Positions 50,834 through 59,636 of a stretch of DNA of 64,000 bases are shown here, piece after piece. Within the stretch, counting starts at the first letter, position 1; each line of letters begins with the position of its first letter. A program made the translations under genes and the position numbers. The notes under the pieces were generated by a model that saw only the letters and a list, made by a program, of their open reading frames with translations, searched no databases and was not told the origin of the DNA. Source of the DNA: JAUWOY01 sp034431315 (GTDB lineage Bacteria > Chloroflexota > Anaerolineae > VGOG01); contig DAOUDK010000014.1 of assembly GCA_034431315.1 (NCBI GenBank), positions 7,053 through 71,052 on the forward strand, given 5' to 3'.

Positions 50834-52348
50834 ATGGTCACGAGATACGCCGCCGCAGTAGACCAGGGAACCACCGGAACCAGGTTCATGATCTTCGACC
50901 AAACGGGCCAGCCGGTCTCTGTGGCCTATGAAGAACACCAGCAGATCTACCCCCAGCCCGGTTGGGTGGAGCACGACCCGCTGGAGATCTGGGCGAAGAC
51001 CCAGAAGGTGATCAGGGGTGCTATGGAGAAGGGCGGGGTCAAGGCCGAGGAGATCGCAGGCATCGGGGTCACCAACCAGCGGGAGACCACCATCGTCTGG
51101 GATCCCAAGACTGGCCAGCCCTACTACAACGCCATCGTCTGGCAGTGCACCCGCACCCGCGACATCTGCCAGCAACTCATTGACGACGGCTTCGAGCCCT
51201 ACGTCAAGGAGAACACCGGCCTGGTCAGCGCCACCTACTTCTCCGGGCCCAAGATCAAGTGGATCCTGGACAATGTCGAGGGCGTGAGGGAGAAGGCTGA
51301 AAAGGGCGAGGCTCTCTTTGGCAACATTGACACCTGGTGCTTATGGTGGCTGACCGGCGGCCCCGACGGCGGCACGCACGTCACCGATTACACCAACGCC
51401 GCGCGCACCATGCTCATGAACCTCAAGACCCTGGACTGGGACCAGGAGATGCTCGACTATCTGGGCATCCCGCGCCAGATGCTGCCGGGAATCAGACCAT
51501 CCAGCGACAGGGAATTCTATGGCTTGACCCCCCAGGGCGGGCCGGTGGGCGGGGAGGCGCCCGTGTGCGGCGACCTGGGCGACCAGCAAGCCGCGCTGGT
51601 GGGCCAGACCTGCTACGGCGTGGGCGAGGCCAAGAACACCTACGGCACCGGCTGCTTCATGCTGCTGAACACCGGCCGCGAGATCGTCTCCTCGCCCAGC
51701 GGGCTGCTGACCACCGTGGCCTATGGCGTGGAGGAGGGCCAGGCCACCTACGCTCTGGAGGGCTCCATCGCCATCACCGGCGCGGCTATTCAGTGGCTGC
51801 GGGACAACCTGAAGATAATCGAGAACGCAGCGGAGACGGAGCGGATTGCTGAGGAGGTCGGGGACGCTGGCGGCATCTACTTCGTGCCCGCTTTCTCTGG
51901 GCTTTTCGCTCCCTATTGGGACATGTACGCTCGTGGCGTCATCGTCGGCCTGACCCGCTATGTCCGCCGGGAGCACCTGGTGCACGCCACTCTGGAGTCT
52001 ATCTGCTACCAGACCAAGGACGTCCTGGAGGCCATGCGGAAGGACTCCGGCGTCGAGCTCACCGCCCTCAAAGTGGATGGTGGGGCGGTGAAGAACAACT
52101 ACCTGATGCAACTGCAGGCCGACATCCTGGGCGTAGAGGTGATTCGCCCTACCGTTGATGAGACCACGGCCCTGGGCGCCGCCTACGCCGCAGGGCTGGC
52201 CACCGGCTTCTGGGGGAGCCTGGAGGACCTGCGGGCCAACTGGGGCATTGATCGTGTCTTCAAACCCCGGTGGGACGAAGCCCGGCGGGAGGAAGCTTAC
52301 GCCGGTTGGAAGCGAGCCGTGGAGCGGGCCCGGGGCTGGGTGCAGTAA
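50834..52348 (+). CDS. glpK: Glycerol kinase
   Basis: 504 residues, standard length. FGGY kinase signatures: AVDQGTTGTRFMIFD, GVTNQRETTIVWD, IVWQCTRT, GNIDTWCLWWLTGG, VCGDLGDQQAALVGQTC, NTYGTGCFMLLNTG, and the C-terminal VDGGAVKNNYLMQLQADILG. It phosphorylates glycerol to sn-glycerol-3-phosphate with ATP. AAGGAG lies 8 bases before the ATG. No glycerol facilitator or glycerophosphate dehydrogenase gene is near; a ROK regulator follows after 280 bases with its own promoter. Confidence 0.95.
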   Translation: MVTRYAAAVDQGTTGTRFMIFDQTGQPVSVAYEEHQQIYPQPGWVEHDPLEIWAKTQKVIRGAMEKGGVKAEEIAGIGVTNQRETTIVWDPKTGQPYYNAIVWQCTRTRDICQQLIDDGFEPYVKENTGLVSATYFSGPKIKWILDNVEGVREKAEKGEALFGNIDTWCLWWLTGGPDGGTHVTDYTNAARTMLMNLKTLDWDQEMLDYLGIPRQMLPGIRPSSDREFYGLTPQGGPVGGEAPVCGDLGDQQAALVGQTCYGVGEAKNTYGTGCFMLLNTGREIVSSPSGLLTTVAYGVEEGQATYALEGSIAITGAAIQWLRDNLKIIENAAETERIAEEVGDAGGIYFVPAFSGLFAPYWDMYARGVIVGLTRYVRREHLVHATLESICYQTKDVLEAMRKDSGVELTALKVDGGAVKNNYLMQLQADILGVEVIRPTVDETTALGAAYAAGLATGFWGSLEDLRANWGIDRVFKPRWDEARREEAYAGWKRAVERARGWVQ

Positions 52349-52472
52349 CTGGCTTGACATGTCAGATTTCATCCGCAAAGACGGCCAATGTGATTGGTCT
52401 CGGCCTGAGCACAGTTGAACGGCCTGCTACCTCAGCGATGACGAACCGCTACGCAAGCCTCCTTTTCCCTGT

Positions 52473-52501
52473 TTGACATTTCCTCAAAACGGGTGTATAA
52501 T
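52473..52501 (+). promoter_or_regulatory. Sigma-70 promoter of the ROK operon
   Basis: Perfect TTGACA (52,473-52,478), 17-base spacer, perfect TATAAT (52,496-52,501). A strong unregulated-looking promoter, so control by repression is likely. Confidence 0.85.
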
Positions 52502-52630
52502 AACCACGCCTTTAATTTTTCCTCTTGATTAATTAATTCCTGATACGCAACACGCAATACGTTCACGCTGCGTTTTCCGTTATCTTCCCGGCGCTAACAA
52601 CATGTCCCAACAAACCTCGGAGCATACCCG

Positions 52631-53866
52631 GTGGTCATCAGACAAACCCTCATCGGCAGTAGCCCCAGTACGGTTAAATCGCACAATCTGAGCACTGTCC
52701 TTCTCGCACTCCTCCGACACGAGCACATCTCCCGAGTCCGCCTCGCTGAAATGACTGGCCTCTCCACGACTACCATCACCAACCTGGTGAACGAGTTCTT
52801 GGAGCAGGGCGTTGTTGTTGAAGAGGGGACGGAGAAGCCAGGGCGTCGGCGAAGGGTCGGTCGGCCCCGCACGTTGCTGCGATTGGTGCCGGACGCCCGG
52901 TGTGCTGTTGGTATTCACATTGGCGTTGGCAGCGTTCGCGTGGGAGTGGCCGACTTGCGCGCTCACCTCCTGAGTCGTCGTTCACTGGCTCACCCCTTGG
53001 AAAGGACACCTGAAGAGGTACTGACAGAAGTAGTCGCGTTGGTCAACGAGGCCATTACCCAGAGTGGTGTTAATCCCGAGGACGTGGTTGGGGTAGGGGT
53101 GGGTGCTTCTGGCTTGGTCAACCCGCAGACTGGGGTCAACGTAGTGGCGCCCAACTTGGGCTGGCGCGATGTGCCGATGCGGGATTGGTTTACCGAACAC
53201 CTGGGGCTACCGGTTTGCGTAGACAATAACGTCCGTGCGATGGCTTTGGGTGAGGCTCTGTTTGGTGCAGGGCAAAACGTTCTTGTGTTGGCCTTTGTCT
53301 ATGCTCGCATCGGCGTGGGTTCAGGTCTAGTGGTAGATGGTCAGCTCTACCGTGGCAGCGGTGCCGGTGCAGGAGAGATCGGTCATACGACCATCGTCCC
53401 CGACGGTGGGGAACTGTGTCGCTGCGGCAACACCGGCTGCCTGGAGACCCTGGTATCGGAGCCCGCCATCGTGCGCATGGCACAGGAATTGGCCGAGCAG
53501 GACCGGCAGGGCATCCTGGCGACCCACCTGCAACATACAGAGGGGACGACTATCGAACGAATCTTCGCTGCAGCCCGCGCCGGCGACACGGCCACTCGCA
53601 CCATGCTCGAAGAACGAGCTCGCTACATGGGGATTGCCCTGGCAAACCTGATCAACATCCTCAATCCGGAACTGATCGTGCTGGGAGGGATCTTCGCTCA
53701 GGCTCCGGACCTGCTCATGCCAGCTATCGAAGCAACGATGCGCCAGCGGGCCTTCGCTAATCTAGGCGAACGAGTGCAGTTGCAGACGGCCAGCTTTGGC
53801 CGAGAGGCCGGTGTGATTGGGGCTGCTGCCCTGGCTTTGAACGCTTTCTTCTACCAGCAGGAATGA
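52631..53866 (+). CDS. ROK-family transcription regulator
   Basis: 411 residues from GTG 52,631 with GGAG eight bases upstream; a 29-codon ORF in another frame (ATG 52,602) overlaps the start. N-terminal winged helix: LLRHEHISRVRLAEMTGLST-TTITNLVNEFLEQGVV. Then a ROK sugar-kinase-like domain: VGIHIGVGSVRVGVADLRAH, VGVGASGLVNPQTG, VCVDNNVRAMALGEALFG, GEIGHTTI and the zinc motif CRCGNTGCLE (53,4xx). ROK repressors sense sugars; the next gene is a sugar-isomerase-like protein, its probable pathway partner. Confidence 0.9.
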   Translation: MVIRQTLIGSSPSTVKSHNLSTVLLALLRHEHISRVRLAEMTGLSTTTITNLVNEFLEQGVVVEEGTEKPGRRRRVGRPRTLLRLVPDARCAVGIHIGVGSVRVGVADLRAHLLSRRSLAHPLERTPEEVLTEVVALVNEAITQSGVNPEDVVGVGVGASGLVNPQTGVNVVAPNLGWRDVPMRDWFTEHLGLPVCVDNNVRAMALGEALFGAGQNVLVLAFVYARIGVGSGLVVDGQLYRGSGAGAGEIGHTTIVPDGGELCRCGNTGCLETLVSEPAIVRMAQELAEQDRQGILATHLQHTEGTTIERIFAAARAGDTATRTMLEERARYMGIALANLINILNPELIVLGGIFAQAPDLLMPAIEATMRQRAFANLGERVQLQTASFGREAGVIGAAALALNAFFYQQE

Positions 53867-53870
53867 TGTG

Positions 53871-55214
53871 ATGGGATCAACTGACGTAACTCTGGGCCTG
53901 GTCCCTCTGGCCCGACCTACCTTCGATCTAGCTCTGGCAACTCAAATCACGGCCCAGGTACGCTCTCGCTTGGAGGAGGCCGGCTATTCGCTTACCGGGC
54001 GGGAAACGCTAGTCAGCAGTCTGGAGGAGGCTGAGAAAGTCGCTCAAGAATTAGCAGAAAACCCGCCCGATTTGCTGCTCGTCTTCCAGGCCACCTTTGC
54101 CGACAGCACGATGGTAATGAGCCTGGCACAGGCGGTGGACGCGCCGCTTCTTCTGTGGGCAGTGCCAGAGGAGCGCACGGGCGGTCGCCTGCGCTTGAAC
54201 TCGTTGTGTGGCATCAACCTGGCCGCCCATGCGCTAACGCGGGCCGGATATCGTTACGACTACGTCTACGCTGCCCCAGATGATCTCATCGCACTGGGAC
54301 AGGTGCACGCATTGGCCCAGGCTGGGCGCGCCCGACGTCTCCTGCGCAGGGCGCGGGTGGGGGTGGTAGGTGAACCGCCGACTGGCCTTGACACGTGCCG
54401 CTATGACGATCACGCTCTGGAGCGCCGCCTGGGCCTGGAACTTGTCCAGGTGGACCTGGGAGAGGTTTTCCGAAGAGCGCGCACGGCTGGGCCAGAGGAA
54501 ATCGAAGCCGTCTGGCAGCGATTGATCTCGCAGTTGGACGGTCTACAGGAGTTGGATCAGGCTGCCCTGCGCGGAACGTTGGCGACCTATTTGACGCTGC
54601 GCCAGTTGGCAGAGCAGGAGAATCTGGACGGCCTGGCGGTACGCTGTTGGCCTGAATTCTTCACTGAGCTAGGATGTGCTGCCTGTGGCGCCATGTCCAT
54701 GCTCAGCGACGAGTTGACCCCTTGCAGTTGCGAAGCGGACGTTAACGGCACCATCACGCAGCTCATCCTCCAGTGGCTCAGCGGCGAACCGGCTTTTGGC
54801 ACCGATCTGGTGTCCGTGGACGTGGATGAGGATGCGGTTGTGTTATGGCATTGCGGGCTGTCTCCCCTTTCTATGGCCGATCCGTCCGCACGCCCCCGGG
54901 GTACGATTCACTCCAACCGCAAGCTGCCGCTGTTGATGGAGTTCCCGCTCAAACCAGGTCGGGTCACCGTGGCACGACTGAGCGAAGCCAGTGGCAGCTA
55001 TCGGTTGGTGGTTGGGAGTGGCGAGATGTTGCGAGCGCCGAAAAGCTTCACTGGCACATCGGGAGTGCTGCGCTTTGACCGGCCTGCTGCTGAGGTGCTC
55101 GACGTCATTTTGCGAGAGGGGTTGGAGCATCACCTCTCATTCACCTATGGAGACTACGTGCCAGCCTTGCTGGCCCTGGCCAGGATCCTGGAATTACCAG
55201 TTTTGCGCTTATGA
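53871..55214 (+). CDS. L-fucose/L-arabinose isomerase-like protein
   Basis: 447 residues from ATG 53,871 (an in-frame GTG lies one codon earlier); begins four bases past the ROK stop. The C-terminal half shows the fucose-isomerase pattern: GLAVRCWPEFF, CGAMSMLSDELTPCSCEADVNG, and VLWHCGLSP, where Glu and His probably bind the metal. The N-terminal half has the alternating Rossmann-like strands of the family (LLLVFQATFADSTMVMSLAQ, APLLLWAVPEE). It likely interconverts an aldose and ketose; the exact sugar is unknown. Confidence 0.82.
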   Translation: MGSTDVTLGLVPLARPTFDLALATQITAQVRSRLEEAGYSLTGRETLVSSLEEAEKVAQELAENPPDLLLVFQATFADSTMVMSLAQAVDAPLLLWAVPEERTGGRLRLNSLCGINLAAHALTRAGYRYDYVYAAPDDLIALGQVHALAQAGRARRLLRRARVGVVGEPPTGLDTCRYDDHALERRLGLELVQVDLGEVFRRARTAGPEEIEAVWQRLISQLDGLQELDQAALRGTLATYLTLRQLAEQENLDGLAVRCWPEFFTELGCAACGAMSMLSDELTPCSCEADVNGTITQLILQWLSGEPAFGTDLVSVDVDEDAVVLWHCGLSPLSMADPSARPRGTIHSNRKLPLLMEFPLKPGRVTVARLSEASGSYRLVVGSGEMLRAPKSFTGTSGVLRFDRPAAEVLDVILREGLEHHLSFTYGDYVPALLALARILELPVLRL

Positions 55215-55316
55215 GAGCGCGGGAAAGGAGGAATGCATATCTAATCTGTGATCTTCTAGAGTCAATGTAGAGCGAAGTCCGAAGTGTAACAAAATCAAAA
55301 CATAGGAGGAGATACA

Positions 55317-56205
55317 ATGAAAACGAGAACCCTTCGACCGCGCTCAGTTGGACGTAGATTTCAGTTGCCCAGGGTTGGGCCAAGGCAATCCGATTCCGGC
55401 CGAGTGGCACCAGCCCCCGGTCGAGGTTACCCAGCGGCAGGCCCAGCGCAAAGAAGCGATTCGCGAACTCCAGGGTTTACTACGCGCCCAGCGATGCTAC
55501 GCAGCCCCAGAGGTACTGGCCGCGCTTGGGGAACGTGCCCTTGGCGAACTGGTTGCCACCTGGCCTACCGCCTCGTCAGTCGGATCTTCGATCCTGTGCG
55601 CAAGCCAGAGGCGACCGCTCACAGCCAACCCTTCGACAGGCTCAGGACACCGCGCGGAAACGCTGGATGATGCCACGGCGCTGTGGCAGGGGCTCTCCCT
55701 GACTCCCCAGCCTGTTGGGGAGCTATTCGTCGACGCCATCTTCATGGAGCGGCATTTCGGCCGCCCGCGTTGGAACACTCGGCTCAGCTCGGAAGGGGAG
55801 GTTACTCTCTATCGCTTCTGGCTCGCCGAAGGGGTTCTCTACATAGAGGGAAGAGGCGGAGCGCACAGAGAAGCCCCGCTTGGCGATGTCGGGCATATCC
55901 CTTGGCAGCCCGAGGCTCTCGCCACCCGCCGAGCCTATCTCGAACGCTGGCTGAAGCGACAACTGCTGGTGCGGCTGGCGAACAGCCTGGCCGTGGCTAG
56001 CCTTTTGCCAGGCGGCCACGTGGCCACCTGCTATCTGCAGTTCCTGACGGAAGTTGATTGGCGGCTGGCGGTGCTGGCCCCAGCGCTGGCGCAAGCCAAT
56101 GGAAAAGAAGTGATAGATCGTGTTGTTGCATTGGAGGCCATTCGCGGCAGCGATGGCCTTCTGCGAGCCTGGTGCCAAAGTGCCCGCCTGGGCACAACGA
56201 ACTAA
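55317..56205 (+). pseudogene. Gene of unknown function with a probable one-base frameshift at its start
   Basis: A strong site AGGAGGAGATACA precedes ATG 55,317, but in that frame the protein (MKTRTLRPRSVGRRF...) loses sense and stops at 55,670. In the next frame the sequence reads KREPFDRAQLDVDFSCPGLG and continues as a credible 285-residue protein to 56,205 (QPPVEVTQRQ, LWQGLSLTPQPVGELFVDA, LATRRAYLERWLKRQLLV, SLLPGGHVATCYL). Removing one A from the AAAA after the ATG would join them. So this is either a recent frameshift, a sequencing slip, or translation slippage. At 55,629-55,651 the dispersed CTTCGACAGGCTCAGG element codes for NPSTGSGHRAE. Family unknown; it may be the third gene of the ROK-isomerase operon. 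Confidence 0.7.
55629..55651. repeat. Dispersed element inside a coding region
   Basis: CTTCGACAGGCTCAGG unit translated as PSTGSG, the same class as the element in the TPR/zinc-ribbon gene. Confidence 0.7.
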
Positions 56206-56303
56206 TGGTAATACCCAATACCCAATTTAGGAGGTCATCGTAGTGAGTACTAAAAACACCGCATGTCCACGGAAAATGAACGCCTGGGAAAAGAACCTAC
56301 TAG
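56206..56303 (+). other. Short ORF start interrupted by the IS element
   Basis: TTTAGGAGG leads to GTG 56,243 and an open frame (STKNTACPRKMNAWEKNLL) that runs into the left end of the IS. Past the right end (58,014 on), one frame reads GKRVALISAVAIVLGGLIGS, a likely membrane helix. A small membrane protein gene was probably broken by the insertion; with a four-base duplication removed, however, the frames do not join exactly. Confidence 0.4.
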
Positions 56304-58009
56304 CAGTCTGTCGGAGAAATAGGTGTAAATGCAGGCAAAGCTGCCAATAGAAGAGAGAATTGTCAATCTGGCAAGGTTTTCGAGTTCTCATCTCGTGCTG
56401 ATGCCGAAAAAGTGGGCTCAATAAGAGCATTTCGCAGTTCAATCACTGCTCTTTCTGGCTCAGGGAGTCTGCCAATCCGTCGGACAAACTATTTGTGATT
56501 CTGTGCTCATGTCGAACTCCCTGTAGGCACGCTGAAGCCTCTTTCGTTGGCGTTAGCTGGCTGCCAGCAACACATGCAAACGCTTCAGGTTGAAGGCCAG
56601 GCATACCAGACACCACTCGCCCGCGGCCGCCACCAATCCTCGTAACGAAAATTGGCGGAAGCCCAAGATTTCTTTGATGATGCCAATGACCGGTTCCACA
56701 GTGCACTTGCGTAAGCCGTAGATAGCTTTGCCAATCTCGGTCTGGAGTTTGTAAGCCATCTTGACCGTGGGACTGGAATCTTCCGGCGGGGGTGCATGCA
56801 GTTCAGCAAAATAGCCTTTCCAACTTCGGTGATGCGGTTCGCGTCCGGTGGCGATGTACGGGTCAATGCCCCGCGTTTCACAGGCAGTGATGTTGTCCGC
56901 ACTAAAGTAACCATTATCCAGCGCCGCCGCGCCAGGCTTGCCCAACTCCGCAGGAATCGCATCCAGGGTTGGCTCCATCTCAGCGTAGTCGTTGGGGTGG
57001 TTGGAGAGCGTGTTGGCCACAATCAGAAGACTGTCCTGATCCACGGCAGCTTGCGTATTGTAATGTTGGTCGAAGCCTTTATTGTTGCTGTTCTTCATAA
57101 TGCGCGACTCGGGGTCGGTAAAGTTGTACTGGTCCTTGTCGCGTGGCCCCGGAGTGGGAGGTTGTGGGGCACGCCCGCGGGGCTTGCGGCCCGTCTGCTG
57201 GGCTTTTTCTTCCCGCGCACGCATTTTGGCTTTATACTCAGCTCGTTCGGCCTCATAGCGTTCTTGTACACGAACTTCCAAGACGGCCTTGGCCTCGGCC
57301 AGGTTCGCCAGCCGGTTCTTGCGGAAGGTAATTTCATCTTCGATCACCAGACCTTCTGGCAATTCGACCTGGTCGGCTTGCTCGCCGAGCGCCAGCAATT
57401 CTCCCACTTCCTGGCGGAGTTGGGCTTCCAGTTCGAGCAGGCGCTTGTAGCTCACCGCTTTGCTCTTGGAAGCGTCGGCGTGGATTTTCGACCCGTCCAG
57501 GCTGATATTGCCCAACTTGAGCACGCCCGCAGTATGCGCCAACAGCAAGACTTGGACAAACAACTCTTGAATTTCTGGCAGAAAGGTTTTCCGAAAGTTG
57601 GCAATGGTATCGTGGTCGAGGTGCAGGTTGCCCGCAATATAGCGAAAGGGGATCGACTCATAGGTGGCTTTTTCGATCTTCCGCGAACTGAACACCCCGG
57701 TGGCATAGCCGTAGAACAGCAAGCCCAACGGAATTTCCGGCGCATACGCCTTGCCGCCGCGAGCCCCATATTGAACGTAGATGCAACTCAAGTCAAGGCG
57801 GGCAATTACATCTACGACGAAGCGGGCCAGATGGTCGGGCGGCAGACATTCCCGCAGGCTAACGACGAGATCAAGGGCCGCTTCGTAGTCAACGATGATG
57901 AATCTTTTGTTCCTGGGTGTCATAGTCGGACGAACCTCCTCGTCTTTAGTATCTCGACCGCAATTTTATCATGGTTTTGCCTGGATGGAAAGTTTTCTCC
58001 GACAGACTG
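56304..58009 (-). mobile_element. Complete IS1182-like insertion sequence
   Basis: 1,706 bases with perfect 16-base terminal inverted repeats CAGTCTGTCGGAGAAA (56,304-56,319; complement at 57,994-58,009), flanked on both sides by CTAG (56,300-56,303 and 58,010-58,013), probably a four-base target duplication, though CTAG is itself palindromic. Contains one transposase gene. Both ends and gene are intact, suggesting recent movement. Confidence 0.88.
56553..57923 (-). CDS. IS1182-family transposase
   Basis: 456 residues, DDE type. N-terminal YIAGNLHLDHDTIANFRKTF is the DUF772-like helical domain. Catalytic Asp 1 lies in SLDGSKIHADASKS, Asp 2 in ALDNGYFSADNI, Glu in CTVEPVIGIIKEILG, which is the Tnp_1-type DDE. 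A coiled-coil (RYEAERAEYKAKMRAREEKA) lies between Asp 1 and 2. No frameshift or stop, so it is probably active. GAGGAGG lies 11 bases before the ATG. Confidence 0.93.
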   Translation of the reverse strand: MTPRNKRFIIVDYEAALDLVVSLRECLPPDHLARFVVDVIARLDLSCIYVQYGARGGKAYAPEIPLGLLFYGYATGVFSSRKIEKATYESIPFRYIAGNLHLDHDTIANFRKTFLPEIQELFVQVLLLAHTAGVLKLGNISLDGSKIHADASKSKAVSYKRLLELEAQLRQEVGELLALGEQADQVELPEGLVIEDEITFRKNRLANLAEAKAVLEVRVQERYEAERAEYKAKMRAREEKAQQTGRKPRGRAPQPPTPGPRDKDQYNFTDPESRIMKNSNNKGFDQHYNTQAAVDQDSLLIVANTLSNHPNDYAEMEPTLDAIPAELGKPGAAALDNGYFSADNITACETRGIDPYIATGREPHHRSWKGYFAELHAPPPEDSSPTVKMAYKLQTEIGKAIYGLRKCTVEPVIGIIKEILGFRQFSLRGLVAAAGEWCLVCLAFNLKRLHVLLAAS

Positions 58010-58038
58010 CTAGACATCTCGTAGAGCAGGGAAACGCG

Positions 58039-58066
58039 TTGCACTAATCAGTGCGGTGGCTATAGT
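58039..58066 (+). promoter_or_regulatory. Possible sigma-70 promoter of the dodecin gene
   Basis: TTGCAC (58,039-58,044), 16-base spacer, TATAGT (58,061-58,066), 45 bases before the start codon, just outside the IS right end. Confidence 0.45.
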
Positions 58067-58110
58067 GTTGGGCGGGCTCATCGGGTCCGCTCAAACGAAA
58101 GGAGAGAAAC

Positions 58111-58326
58111 ATGTCAGAGAGTGTGTACAAGGTGATCGAGCTGGTTGGTACCAGCACTGAGTCGTGGGAGAAGGCTGCGGCGGCGGCCGTGGAGACGGCG
58201 GCGAAGAGCTTGCGTGATCTTCGCATCGCCGAGGTGGTCGAGCTGGACATGCAGCTCGAGGACGGAGAGGTTCGCGCCTACCGGGCGAAGGTGAAAGTCT
58301 CCTTCAAGTACCAGGTTGACGACTGA
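58111..58326 (+). CDS. Dodecin (flavin-binding)
   Basis: 71 residues, the exact size of dodecins. VYKVIELVGTSTESWEKAAA, AVETAAKSLRDLRIAEVVEL and AYRAKVKVSFKYQ give the beta-alpha-beta-beta fold that assembles as a hollow dodecamer storing FMN, riboflavin or lumichrome. AAAGGAGAG is six bases before the ATG. A hairpin CGGGCG...CGCCCG at 58,344-58,372 follows, likely its terminator. Confidence 0.93.
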   Translation: MSESVYKVIELVGTSTESWEKAAAAAVETAAKSLRDLRIAEVVELDMQLEDGEVRAYRAKVKVSFKYQVDD

Positions 58327-58343
58327 GCCGAATCCCATGCGAG

Positions 58344-58378
58344 CCGGGCGGCTTCCCTGCGGAGGTCGCCCGATTTCA
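58344..58378 (+). terminator. Probable terminator of dodecin
   Basis: CGGGCG, a 16-base loop region, CGCCCG, then ATTTCATT. A short stem with a modest T-rich tail. Confidence 0.5.
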
Positions 58379-58402
58379 TTACTAATAGCTGAATGAGGAG
58401 AG

Positions 58403-59320
58403 ATGTATCCCATGGAAGTGAGGGATGCCACCGCAGGCCTGGCCCAGTCTATCACCCGGGCTAGCAGCAAGCAAACCTATTACACGGCCCGCCTTATGGT
58501 GGATAAGGACCTGGTGAGCGACTTCGACCGGGCTTACGCCTATTTCCGCTGGGCAGACGATATTATAGACGTTTCGTCTCAGTCGGATGACGAGCGTACC
58601 TCCTTCATCAGACGACAGAGGGAGTTGATTGACCGCCTATACAGGAACGAACGACCGGACGACCTGACGCCGGAGGAGGAAATTGCTGCCAACCTCATCA
58701 GCCACGACAAGGGAGAGAACAGTGGGCTTCAGTCCTTCATTCGCAATATGTTCGCCATCATTGAGTTCGATGCTTACCGCAAAGGCCGACTCATCAGCCA
58801 GCAGGAGTTGACGTGGTACTCGAACTGCCTGGGCAAGGCTGTCACTGATGGCCTCCAGTATTTCATCGGCAATGGTCATCCCTATCCAGCTTCCGACAGT
58901 CGTTTGCTGGCAGCCATTGCCGCTCACATTGCTCACCTGCTCCGCGACATGTTGCTGGACACGGCCGATGGGTTCATCAACATCCCCCGTGAATACCTGG
59001 AAGCGCACGGCATCAGCCCGGAGGATGTAGACAGCCCCCCTTTCCGAGCCTGGGTGCGGGAGCGGGTGGAACAGGCGCGGCAGTACTTCCGCGAGGGCAA
59101 GCGCTACTTGGACGAACTGGACGTTTTACGTTGTAAAATGGCGGGTTATTGGTATTGCCTACGTTTTGAAGGCGTCTTGGATACCATAGAGCGCGACGGC
59201 TACATCCTGCGCGCTGTGTACAACGAACGGCGCAAACTCCCCACCCTGCTCAGGATCGTCTGGTTGGGCGTCTCTGTCACCCTCCGGCACATCGCCCGTC
59301 GAGGCCCGCGTGATTCTTGA
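58403..59320 (+). CDS. Squalene/phytoene synthase family protein
   Basis: 305 residues from ATG 58,403 (AGGAGAG close upstream). Head-to-head prenyl transferase pattern: SKQTYYTARLMVDKDLVSDF at the N-terminus, first Asp-rich motif YFRWADDIIDVSS (DDIID), and a second region HIAHLLRDMLLDTADGFIN, where the usual DxxED reads RDMLLDTADG, followed by NIPREYL. These enzymes condense two prenyl diphosphates; a squalene or carotenoid product cannot be told. No cyclase or desaturase is near. Confidence 0.85.
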   Translation: MYPMEVRDATAGLAQSITRASSKQTYYTARLMVDKDLVSDFDRAYAYFRWADDIIDVSSQSDDERTSFIRRQRELIDRLYRNERPDDLTPEEEIAANLISHDKGENSGLQSFIRNMFAIIEFDAYRKGRLISQQELTWYSNCLGKAVTDGLQYFIGNGHPYPASDSRLLAAIAAHIAHLLRDMLLDTADGFINIPREYLEAHGISPEDVDSPPFRAWVRERVEQARQYFREGKRYLDELDVLRCKMAGYWYCLRFEGVLDTIERDGYILRAVYNERRKLPTLLRIVWLGVSVTLRHIARRGPRDS

Positions 59321-59329
59321 AGTAACACG

Positions 59330-59596
59330 TTGTCCAAGTTAAATGGATGTGACGTTGATTTGCTTCTCACAAACCGGCAACACTCACTGACCTCAGGCCT
59401 CAGGCGGCCCGTTTACGACCCCGTGGGAAAATACTACGGCGTGTTTCTCTTCGCCGCTATCGGTGTCACGTTGGTTTTCCCCAAACCCACTGTCTACAAT
59501 GCTGTGCTTGTTGGTGTCGTTGGATTCATCGTCGCATCGGTGGCAAGCCGTGCTGTGTTCCTCCTCAGTCGTTGGAGGGAAGCTATCCCTCATTGA
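59330..59596 (+). CDS. Small membrane protein (start uncertain)
   Basis: Open from TTG 59,330 to 59,596 (88 residues), but no ribosome site supports that start. Two good membrane helices: YYGVFLFAAIGVTLVFP and AVLVGVVGFIVASVASRAVF, followed by basic residues. It could be a real two-helix protein starting around residue 30. Unknown family. Confidence 0.4.
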   Translation: MSKLNGCDVDLLLTNRQHSLTSGLRRPVYDPVGKYYGVFLFAAIGVTLVFPKPTVYNAVLVGVVGFIVASVASRAVFLLSRWREAIPH

Positions 59597-59636
59597 TGAT
59601 GAGGTGATACACGCCAGATTATCCGGAGGTAAGTTG

